A stretch of DNA of 5,520 nucleotides from NCBI GenBank assembly GCA_031287295.1, contig JAITTH010000040.1, forward strand, positions 1 to 5,520, read 5' to 3'. The notes beneath the pieces were generated by a model. It did no database searches. It saw only the letters and a program-made list of their open reading frames with translations, and had not been told where the DNA came from. This DNA is from Eubacteriales Family XIII. Incertae Sedis bacterium. Lineage in GTDB: Bacteria > Bacillota > Clostridia > Peptostreptococcales > Anaerovoracaceae. A program made the position numbers and the translations under genes. Positions 1 to 5,520 of this stretch are shown here, one piece after another (position 1 is the first letter of the stretch; each line of letters opens with the position of its first letter).

Positions 1-2402
1 ATTTGGATCTTAGAGCACAGCTTGAAAAACTTGGGCACACTTTCCATTCCAATTCCGATACCGAAGTCGCCATCGAAGCCTATGCCGAATGGGGCGATGT
101 GGCGTTCGACATGTTCAATGGCATGTGGGGCATTTCCATCTACGACAAGCAGAAGAAGGAGCTTGTTCTTTCACGCGATCACTTCGGAATCAAACCCCTC
201 TACTATGCAAGAGTTGGTGACGGAATCATCTTTTCTTCGGAGATCAAACCCATCCTTGCTTCGGGACTCGTAGATCGCATTCCCAACGATAAGATCATCT
301 ACCGCTATCTTCGGTTTCGCGTACATGACGATTCAAACGAGACCTTTTTCAAAGATATTTATCGCGTGGAATCGGGACAAATGCTACGAGTCTCCCTGGA
401 CCAATTCGAAGTAAAGAGCTATACGAGGCTCATCGAAGATCTCATTGAGGCTTCCGGAGTCTCTGCAAGCCACAACCCCTATGACGATGCTGCGATTACA
501 AAGTTCCGTGCGGAATTTGATGAATCTGTACGTCTGCGCCTGCAAAGCGATTACCCTGTCGGAACGGCACTCTCCGGCGGGCTCGATTCATCCTCTGTTG
601 TCGCCGTGATTCACGACCTGATGAACAGTGACAAAGACTCCACGAAGGCTGTCGGTAACTTACAAAATGTGTTTTCCGCAGTGTTCCCGGGTGCACTCAA
701 CGATGAAGAACGTTATGTGGATGCAGCAACGTCCGCCTACGAAGGCACTTTGGATGTTCACAAAATTCAACCAACCAGCGCAGACCTGCTGGAGGATTTG
801 ACCGACTTCGTCCGCACGCAGGAAGAGCCCACCATCAGTTCCGGACCCTATGCGCAGTATCAAGTCATGCGGCTTGCGTCGAAAACCGTAAAGGTTTTGC
901 TTGACGGTCAGGGTGCCGACGAAATACTGGCAGGCTATGTGCCCTACTATTTCGTCTATCTTCGTCAACTGCTGCACAGAAAGCAAATCGGAAAGTTTCT
1001 CTACGAATCCTTCCGTTCTTTGGATAAAATTTTTCGGTTGCTCCGCTTCCGTCTCTTTTCCGCTTTGAAATTCCAGAAAAAGTACAACGAGAGCGATTTC
1101 ATCAAGAAGGATTTTGGCAAGGACTACCCGAAGGAACGCTTTTCGGTTGTCGGCGACAACATCAAATTGCGACTCGTCAACGATTTGTTTTATAATTCCA
1201 TCCCCTGCGTCCTGCGCTACGAAGACAAAAATACCATGCGCTTTGGTTTGGAAGGACGCCTGCCCTTCCTGGACAAGAATCTCGTTCGCTATATTTGGTC
1301 TGTGCGCGATGAGGCGATTATTAAAAACAGTTGGAACAAGTGTATGCTTCGCGACGCGATGAAAAAAGATCTTCCGAAAGAAATTTGGGCACGCCGAAAC
1401 AAAATTGGGTTCACGACCCCGGAACAAGCATGGATACGTGAAATCAAAGGTGCTTTGCAGGAGATTCTCGAATCGGAAAGTTTTGCGTCCAGAAAATACT
1501 TCGATCAAGTTTCGATTATGAAAGCGTTTAAGGCCTATCAAAACGGAAACGAAACCGTCGGTTCCATGCCGTTCTGGCGCGTCATCAATCTGGAATTGTG
1601 GTTGCGCGAGTTTATCGACGATCCGAAAAGCGAAGACACGTCGTGGAAACCCGACCCTCTGCCGAATCCCGGAAAGAACATCGAGCGAGAAGTGGATGGG
1701 GAAACCTATCTCCGCTACCCGCTTTGGACTGAAAAAGTGAAAGGCGAAATGGACTTTGCAGCGTTTGTCGCCGAAAGAATGGAAAAGGTTTTCCGCGATA
1801 ACGCTTCCTTTCAAACAGACAAGACATGGTATGCCTATGTGAGCGAAACCATTGTCGCGATCGCGCAGGGACGCGGTATCCGCATTTGGGACATTAAGGT
1901 TTCCCCGATGGCGAGGCTCTTAAGCCGATTTGTCATGAAAAATCCGGGCGGAATCGGCATCAGTTCCCCCTACACGATGCAGCTTGCCATTGGTGAAGTC
2001 GGTCTTCCGAAGATTCTATTTGCCTCCGTGTGCAGCATTTTCGGAAAACTGGTCGGAAAGCGTGGCGTCTTCTATAACGTCGTGGGTCAGGGAATCAACG
2101 CCATTGACGGTCCGGCAGATTATTGCGTTTATCCGAAAAATGTCTGCGCAAAACTCGCCCCCAAAGATCCTGAAAAGGCAGCGCAGGCGATCACCGCACG
2201 CATTCGTGAAGTATTGCCAACCGAATACACAGCAAACTTTGGCGGCACGGTGGTTATCGATGCAAACGATCTCGGTCGCAACGTGCTCGGCACCGATGTG
2301 CCGCGAGAAAAGCTTCACCTGGAAGAAATCTTTGGCGACAACCCTCTGGGGCAATCCAAGGAACAAACACCGCTCGCCCTAGTCATCAAGGTGCAGGGGT
2401 AA
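1..2402 (+). CDS. Asparagine synthetase (glutamine-hydrolysing) fused to a C-terminal CofE-like (F420-0:L-glutamate ligase family) domain; 5' end missing
   Basis: The 5' end is cut by the window edge; the frame enters at base 3 and gives 799 visible residues. By comparison with AsnB proteins roughly 80 N-terminal residues are missing, including the catalytic Cys2. Visible residues 1-90 are the end of the class II glutaminase domain, with SNSDTEV (16-22; its Asp binds glutamine in AsnB) and RDHFGIKPLYY (58-68). Residues about 160-540 are the ATP-dependent synthetase domain: PP-loop SGGLDSSS (190-197), DGQGADEILAGY (301-312) and EGRLPFLD (417-424). This domain normally adenylates aspartate and amidates it with ammonia from glutamine. 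After a Pro-rich linker (about 545-560), residues 562-799 resemble CofE-like proteins: VDGETYLRYPL, VSETIVAIAQGR (613-624), GIGISSPYTMQLAIGEVGLP, GVFYNVVGQGINAIDGP, VIDANDLGRNVLG (751-763) and DNPLGQSKEQTPLALV. No stop codon or convincing internal ribosome site separates the two parts. The protein appears cytosolic. The asparagine synthetase call is firm; the CofE-like call rests on remembered family motifs, and its substrate is unknown. Confidence 0.9.
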   Translation, partial: LDLRAQLEKLGHTFHSNSDTEVAIEAYAEWGDVAFDMFNGMWGISIYDKQKKELVLSRDHFGIKPLYYARVGDGIIFSSEIKPILASGLVDRIPNDKIIYRYLRFRVHDDSNETFFKDIYRVESGQMLRVSLDQFEVKSYTRLIEDLIEASGVSASHNPYDDAAITKFRAEFDESVRLRLQSDYPVGTALSGGLDSSSVVAVIHDLMNSDKDSTKAVGNLQNVFSAVFPGALNDEERYVDAATSAYEGTLDVHKIQPTSADLLEDLTDFVRTQEEPTISSGPYAQYQVMRLASKTVKVLLDGQGADEILAGYVPYYFVYLRQLLHRKQIGKFLYESFRSLDKIFRLLRFRLFSALKFQKKYNESDFIKKDFGKDYPKERFSVVGDNIKLRLVNDLFYNSIPCVLRYEDKNTMRFGLEGRLPFLDKNLVRYIWSVRDEAIIKNSWNKCMLRDAMKKDLPKEIWARRNKIGFTTPEQAWIREIKGALQEILESESFASRKYFDQVSIMKAFKAYQNGNETVGSMPFWRVINLELWLREFIDDPKSEDTSWKPDPLPNPGKNIEREVDGETYLRYPLWTEKVKGEMDFAAFVAERMEKVFRDNASFQTDKTWYAYVSETIVAIAQGRGIRIWDIKVSPMARLLSRFVMKNPGGIGISSPYTMQLAIGEVGLPKILFASVCSIFGKLVGKRGVFYNVVGQGINAIDGPADYCVYPKNVCAKLAPKDPEKAAQAITARIREVLPTEYTANFGGTVVIDANDLGRNVLGTDVPREKLHLEEIFGDNPLGQSKEQTPLALVIKVQG

Positions 2403-2404
2403 TA

Positions 2405-2437
2405 AATGACAAAACCCGAGATTGCATGAATCTCGGG
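2405..2437 (-). terminator. Intrinsic terminator of the glutamine synthetase gene
   Basis: A perfect 9-bp stem (2415-2423 with 2429-2437, sequence CCCGAGATT/AATCTCGGG) closes a 5-nt loop. Read on the minus strand it is followed at once by TTTTGTCATTT, a U-rich tail. It lies about 80 nt past the glutamine synthetase stop codon, and the tail runs up to the stop codon of the convergent gene. On the plus strand the stem is followed by CCTTGCC, so it should work poorly in that direction. Confidence 0.85.
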
Positions 2438-2440
2438 CCT

Positions 2441-2468
2441 TGCCAATGTAAAAGGGAAAATGTTGGCA
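2441..2468. other. Short inverted repeat between convergent genes
   Basis: TGCCAA (2441-2446) is matched by TTGGCA (2463-2468). Two further G-U pairs are possible inside, and the loop is A/G-rich. There is no U-tract on either side, so it is not a terminator by itself. It may help RNA folding or protect a 3' end, or it may be chance. Confidence 0.3.
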
Positions 2469-2474
2469 TGTTCG

Positions 2475-2500
2475 TTCGCGCAAAAGCGCGGAATTTGTTT
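2475..2500 (+). terminator. Possible weak terminator for the asparagine synthetase fusion gene
   Basis: The perfect stem CGCGC/GCGCG (2477-2481 with 2486-2490) closes an AAAA loop. A U-G and a U-A pair can extend it outward. On the plus strand it is followed by ATTTGTTT, an interrupted U-rich tail. It lies about 70 nt after the stop codon and is the best plus-strand candidate in the gap. The short stem and broken U-tract keep confidence moderate. Confidence 0.45.
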
Positions 2501-2514
2501 GAATCGATCGAACT

Positions 2515-4608
2515 CTATTTTACGCTATACAAAATTTCTCCATAGCTCGGAAGCGGCCAATAATCGCGATCAATAAGTGCTTCGAGGCAATCGACCACCT
2601 CACGCAATTCGTTCATTGCAGGGAGCACAGAATCGCTGTAGTGCTTTGCAAGAACAAGCGTATCGCCATCTTCATCCGCTGCGGCAACAGCATCTTCAAG
2701 AACGGCAACCGCCTGCCAAAGCTTTGCACTGCAAGACGAAAGCTTTGTGAGCAATCCTTCTTCGAGATCCGCGCTGAAACTTGCAGACAAGGCTTTCTTG
2801 GAAGCAATGCCGTCAGCAACGCTGTTCGAATAGGAAATGACGGCAGGTATGATATCGCGCAGGGATATGTCTAGCATCGTCTGTGCTTCGATATGCAGGA
2901 TTTTCGCATAACCTTCGAGCAAAAGCTCCCCACGGGAAATCACCTCGGTCTTCGATAAGACACCGTGTTTTTTGAAGATATCGATATTTTCTTTTTTCAT
3001 GAAAAGCGGAAGCGCGTCTGTTGTCATTTTAAGGTTGAGTAAACCGCGTTTCTCGGCTTCTTTTACCCATGCCGTCGCATAGCCGTCTCCGTTGAAGATA
3101 ATGCGGTCATGCTTGATGATCGTTTCTTTAATGAGCGCGTTCAATTCCTTCTTGAAATCTTTCGCTTTCGTAAGGCGATCGGCAAACTGTGAAAGCGCAT
3201 CCGCAACAATGGTATTCAGGGTGAAGAGAGGTCCGGAGATGGAGAGCGAAGAGCCAACCATACGGAACTCAAACTTATTCCCTGTAAACGCAAAGGGCGA
3301 TGTGCGGTTTCTGTCGGTCGTGTCTTTCGGGAACTCCGGAAGCACATCGACACCGATGTTCATCTTTGATCGGTTTTTGCCACCGACCGGCTTATCTTTC
3401 TTGATTCCTTCCAGAATTTCGGTGAGCTCTTCACCAAGGAAAATCGAAATAATCGCGGGAGGCGCTTCTGCCTTGCCCAAACGATGATCGTTTGCTGCCG
3501 TCGCAACAGAAACACGCATGAGATCTTGATGCTCGTCCAGCGCTTTGATCACAGCACACAAAATGAGCAGGAACCTGGCGTTTTCAGAAGGTGTTTTTCC
3601 GGGATCGAGCAAATTCTCGCCTGTGGATGTGCTGATGGACCAATTGCAGTGCTTTCCACTTCCGTTTACGCCGGCAAAGGGCTTTTCGTGAAGCAGACAA
3701 ACGAGATCGTGATTTGCCGCAATCGATTTCATCATCTCCATAATGAGTTGATTGTGATCGGTAGCGGTGTTTGCACTTTCGTAAATAATCGCCAGTTCAT
3801 GCTGGGCCGGCGCCACTTCATTGTGACGTGTTTTGCTCGGAATGCCGAGATCCCATAGGTGCTGGTCGAGGTCTTGCATAAAGTCGGCAACGCGCTGCTT
3901 GATGACACCAAAATAATGATCGTCAAGTTCCTGACCTTTCGGTGGCGAAGTTCCAAACAATGTGCGACCGGTGTAGATGAGATCCGGACGTGCTTCATAG
4001 ACGGACTTGTCAATGAGGAAGTATTCTTGCTCTGCGCCACAGTTGGCTTCTACTGCAATATCATCTGCCTCACCAAAGAGTTTCAGAATTCGATTCCCTT
4101 GCTTGTTGACTGCCTGCATGGACCGCAGCAATGGCGTTTTTTTATCGAGTGCTTCTCCGCTGTATGAGCAGAATGCGGTAGGAATGTAAAGGGTATGCCC
4201 CTTTACGAAAGCAGGCGAGGTCGGATCCCAGGCCGTATAGCCACGTGCTTCGAATGTGGCGCGAATGCCACCCGATGGAAAACTCGATGCATCGGGCTCT
4301 CCCTTGATCAGCTCTTTCCCCGAGAATTCCAAGGTGAGCTCACGAGTGGGATTGAAGTTGACAAAGGACTCATGTTTTTCGGCGGTTATTCCCGTCATCG
4401 GCTGGAACCAATGCGTATAATGTGTCACGCCGAGTTCAATCGCCCATTCTTTCATTGCATTTGCAACAACATCGGCAATGGAAGAATCCAGCGGTGATTT
4501 CTTTTTGATACTGGTAATGAGTGATTGATAAATATCAAAAGGCAGCCTGTCCTTCATCACTTGCTCGTTAAAGACCTTGCTGCCATACTCTTTTGCGATA
4601 TTATACAT
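2515..4608 (-). CDS. glnN: Glutamine synthetase type III (GSIII)
   Basis: This complete 697-residue protein has the usual length of type III glutamine synthetase, well above the roughly 450-470 residues of type I. It forms glutamine from glutamate, ammonia and ATP in the cytosol; known GSIII enzymes are dodecamers. GSIII hallmarks appear in order: HWFQPMTGITAEKHESF (66-82), the metal-binding strand GAEQEYFLID (191-200), RHNEVAPAQHE (261-271), NGSGKHCNWS (315-324), NDHRLGKAEAPPAI (373-386) and DRNRTSPFAFTGNKFEFR (432-449). The C-terminal region ends with YWPLPSYGEILY, also typical of the family. The ATG start is supported by AAGGAGG 9 nt upstream. The gene has its own promoter 106 bp upstream of the start codon and a terminator downstream, so it is probably monocistronic. 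The family gene is called glnN in some species and glnA in others. No adenylylation site of the type I kind is expected, so control is more likely transcriptional or by effectors. Confidence 0.97.
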   Translation of the reverse strand: MYNIAKEYGSKVFNEQVMKDRLPFDIYQSLITSIKKKSPLDSSIADVVANAMKEWAIELGVTHYTHWFQPMTGITAEKHESFVNFNPTRELTLEFSGKELIKGEPDASSFPSGGIRATFEARGYTAWDPTSPAFVKGHTLYIPTAFCSYSGEALDKKTPLLRSMQAVNKQGNRILKLFGEADDIAVEANCGAEQEYFLIDKSVYEARPDLIYTGRTLFGTSPPKGQELDDHYFGVIKQRVADFMQDLDQHLWDLGIPSKTRHNEVAPAQHELAIIYESANTATDHNQLIMEMMKSIAANHDLVCLLHEKPFAGVNGSGKHCNWSISTSTGENLLDPGKTPSENARFLLILCAVIKALDEHQDLMRVSVATAANDHRLGKAEAPPAIISIFLGEELTEILEGIKKDKPVGGKNRSKMNIGVDVLPEFPKDTTDRNRTSPFAFTGNKFEFRMVGSSLSISGPLFTLNTIVADALSQFADRLTKAKDFKKELNALIKETIIKHDRIIFNGDGYATAWVKEAEKRGLLNLKMTTDALPLFMKKENIDIFKKHGVLSKTEVISRGELLLEGYAKILHIEAQTMLDISLRDIIPAVISYSNSVADGIASKKALSASFSADLEEGLLTKLSSCSAKLWQAVAVLEDAVAAADEDGDTLVLAKHYSDSVLPAMNELREVVDCLEALIDRDYWPLPSYGEILYSVK

Positions 4609-4617
4609 CTCTATCCG

Positions 4618-4624
4618 CCTCCTT
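4618..4624 (-). promoter_or_regulatory. Shine-Dalgarno sequence of the glutamine synthetase gene
   Basis: The minus strand reads AAGGAGG, a full match to the 16S rRNA anti-Shine-Dalgarno core, with 9 nt to the ATG at 4606-4608. This fixes the start codon. The stop codon of a possible 19-codon upstream frame abuts it. Confidence 0.92.
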
Positions 4625-4684
4625 TTACAACCTTTTCCCTTTGGTTTTCCCGAATCGCACAGCGCATGACTGTTCTTTGTCCAT
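4625..4684 (-). other. Possible 19-codon upstream open frame in the glutamine synthetase leader
   Basis: Within the predicted leader, an ATG at 4682-4684 opens a frame coding for MDKEQSCAVRFGKTKGKRL and ending with TAA at 4625-4627, directly against the Shine-Dalgarno of the main gene. The C-terminal half is basic. It has one Gln and no run of a single amino acid, so a classical attenuator peptide is not evident. No Shine-Dalgarno precedes its ATG, and the ATG sits in the loop of a hairpin. Translation is therefore uncertain and the frame may be chance. Confidence 0.2.
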
Positions 4685-4693
4685 CACAAAGAA
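4673..4693 (-). promoter_or_regulatory. Hairpin near the 5' end of the glutamine synthetase leader
   Basis: A perfect 8-bp stem (4673-4680 with 4686-4693; minus strand TTCTTTGT/ACAAAGAA) closes the loop GATGG. It begins about 14 nt after the transcription start predicted from the promoter. It could stabilise the mRNA 5' end or take part in leader control. No U-tract follows, so it is not a terminator. It matches no riboswitch I recognise, including the glutamine-binding glnA motif. Confidence 0.4.
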
Positions 4694-4713
4694 ACGATAG
4701 ACCGAATACAGAT

Positions 4714-4742
4714 AGTATAGCGCACGAAAAAAGTATTGTCAA
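4714..4742 (-). promoter_or_regulatory. Housekeeping sigma-70/sigma-A promoter of the glutamine synthetase gene
   Basis: On the minus strand TTGACA (4737-4742, a perfect -35) and TATACT (4714-4719, one mismatch to TATAAT) are separated by exactly 17 bp. The DNA upstream of the -35 is A/T-rich and could act as an UP element. Transcription should begin near 4707, giving a leader of about 100 nt. The near-consensus match predicts strong basal expression, so nitrogen control would need a repressor, leader control or regulation of the enzyme. Confidence 0.88.
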
Positions 4743-4752
4743 TTGGATTCAA

Positions 4753-4767
4753 AATATTCAGAATATT
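4753..4767. repeat. AT-rich inverted repeat upstream of the glutamine synthetase promoter
   Basis: The 7-bp arms AATATTC and GAATATT flank a single central base, giving a near-perfect 15-bp palindrome that ends 11 bp upstream of the -35 box. Its shape and place would suit a dimeric regulator or an UP element. It could also be chance in AT-rich DNA or a remnant of a weak carB terminator. Confidence 0.35.
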
Positions 4768-4803
4768 ATAATTTCAAAATTTCTCCCAGCCTCTTTTCCC
4801 CTC

Positions 4804-5520
4804 TTAATATTCATCGAGACTCAAGTAATTTGGTACCACTCCGAGCTTTTTATTCCTTGCGGCGATCAGAAATGCCGCTGCCGTATCCATGCATGTCAAA
4901 ACGGGGAAGTTGCGCTCTGTTGCATAGCGCCGAATATCAAAGGCATCGTATCCAACCCTGTTCTGCACCTTCGGAACATTGATGACAATTTGCACTTTTT
5001 CATCATCTACGAGATTTCGCACCGCTTTGGGCTCATCTACAATTTCGGCGATGTGAAGTCCATGCGACTGCAAGAAAGCCCCTGTTCCTGTCGATGCGTA
5101 AAGCGTATACCCTTCTTTGGCATATTCGGAAAGAATGTGCACCGTCTCTTCCGTCTTCTCCGGATCGCGCAAACTCACATAAATACCACCGTCAATCGGA
5201 ATCGTTACGCCTGTCGCAAGGAAACCTTTGTAAATTGCTTTTTCGTAGGTGGAATCGATGGACAATATTTCGCCCGTCGATTTCATTTCAGGACCGAGTG
5301 CAATATCTACATTGGTCAGTTTTGCATTGGAAAACACAGGCATTTTCACCGATGTAAACTTCTTGTTCGGGTAGAGCCCCGTTCCATATTCGCTGTCTGC
5401 CAAGCTTTTGCCCAACATAGACGCCACCGCCAATTTCACCATCGGAACCCCGGTGACTTTGCTGATGACAGGAACGGTCCGGGAGGCGCGTGGATTCACT
5501 TCGATTACGTATATCTGATT
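4804..5520 (-). CDS. carB: Carbamoyl-phosphate synthase large subunit, C-terminal part (5' end outside the window)
   Basis: The last 238 residues of a protein normally about 1,060-1,080 residues long are visible. The frame is open to the window edge; the GTG codon at 5497-5499 is internal (Val of VIEVNPRASRTVP), not a start. The first part is the end of the second ATP-grasp unit, with EVNPRASRTVPVISKVTGVPM, MLGKSL and ALGPEMKSTGE, which in CarB phosphorylates carbamate. From about residue 105 comes the MGS-like allosteric domain: GGIYVSLRD, YASTGTGAFL, and DAFDIRRYATERNFPVLTCMDTAAAF. With CarA, which supplies ammonia from glutamine, CarB makes carbamoyl phosphate for pyrimidines and arginine. 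Whether this copy serves one or both pathways cannot be told here. The usual KVxEGxPN-type effector loop of the regulatory domain appears altered. No strong terminator follows; the next gene on this strand starts 195 bp downstream from its own promoter. Confidence 0.95.
   Translation of the reverse strand, partial: NQIYVIEVNPRASRTVPVISKVTGVPMVKLAVASMLGKSLADSEYGTGLYPNKKFTSVKMPVFSNAKLTNVDIALGPEMKSTGEILSIDSTYEKAIYKGFLATGVTIPIDGGIYVSLRDPEKTEETVHILSEYAKEGYTLYASTGTGAFLQSHGLHIAEIVDEPKAVRNLVDDEKVQIVINVPKVQNRVGYDAFDIRRYATERNFPVLTCMDTAAAFLIAARNKKLGVVPNYLSLDEY

Noticed and set aside
3..5. TTG at the left edge as the real start of the asparagine synthetase gene
   Set aside because: The first visible residues match the interior of the glutaminase domain, just after the usual NGEIYN motif. 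The gene is truncated by the window, not started here.
1692..1694. In-frame GTG at the start of the CofE-like domain as a possible separate start codon
   Set aside because: The preceding bases (AACATCGAGCGAGAA) hold no good Shine-Dalgarno, and the upstream frame reads through without a stop. A separate protein is not supported, although an internal start cannot be fully excluded.
660..1814. A 384-codon open frame on the minus strand opposite the asparagine synthetase domain and linker
   Set aside because: It is codon-register antisense to a clearly conserved gene, so it stays open wherever the sense gene avoids TTA, CTA and TCA codons. It resembles no family I recognise, and no separate promoter or ribosome site was noticed.
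4737..4753. GlnR/TnrA-type box (TGTNA-N7-TNACA) over the -35 of the glutamine synthetase promoter
   Set aside because: TGTCA-N7-TCAAA has one mismatch in the outer arms, but TGTCA comes from the -35 itself and the central seven bases fit the known Bacillus consensus poorly. Chance is the simpler explanation.
4768..4803. A terminator after carB
   Set aside because: Only short A/T-only self-pairing is present on the minus strand and there is no GC-rich stem followed by a U-tract. carB transcription may read through or end by another means.
4743..4982. A 79-codon plus-strand frame overlapping the end of carB
   Set aside because: Most of it is antisense to carB, it has no recognisable ribosome site, and its translation looks like low-information shadow sequence.
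5497..5499. GTG as the start of a short protein on the minus strand
   Set aside because: It encodes the Val in the CarB motif EVNPRASRTVP, and the frame continues open to the window edge with CarB-like sequence (QIYVIE).

Overview
The window looks like a chromosomal segment from a Bacillota (Firmicutes) bacterium, probably an anaerobic Clostridia- or Tissierellia-type lineage. This is inferred from a strong AGGAGG ribosome binding site, a near-consensus housekeeping promoter, a type III glutamine synthetase, and a CofE-like domain of the kind seen in Firmicutes that do not make F420. Genus or species cannot be read from the sequence. There are no tRNA or rRNA genes, insertion sequences or CRISPR arrays.

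Layout. (1) Positions 1-2402, plus strand: the 3' part of a large gene. It encodes a glutamine-dependent asparagine synthetase joined in one open frame to a C-terminal domain resembling coenzyme F420-0:L-glutamate ligase (CofE-like). The 5' end, with the catalytic N-terminal Cys, lies outside the window. (2) Positions 2403-2514: a convergent intergenic gap with three hairpins. One is a good intrinsic terminator for the minus strand and one a weaker candidate for the plus strand. (3) Positions 2515-4608, minus strand: a complete type III glutamine synthetase gene. (4) Positions 4609-4803: its upstream region, with a TTGACA-17-TATACT promoter, a leader of about 100 nt holding a hairpin and a possible 19-codon upstream frame, and a strong Shine-Dalgarno sequence. 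(5) Positions 4804-5520, minus strand: the 3' end of carB, the carbamoyl-phosphate synthase large subunit.

All three genes concern glutamine and amide nitrogen. GSIII makes glutamine from glutamate and ammonia. The asparagine synthetase uses glutamine to amidate a carboxylate. CarB, with CarA, uses glutamine nitrogen for carbamoyl phosphate, leading to pyrimidines and arginine. The glutamine synthetase has its own promoter and terminator, so it is probably its own transcription unit.

The most unusual item is the asparagine synthetase/CofE-like fusion. It puts an amide-forming, ATP-dependent enzyme and a possible glutamyl-ligase-type domain on one polypeptide. Its real substrate cannot be determined from this sequence.
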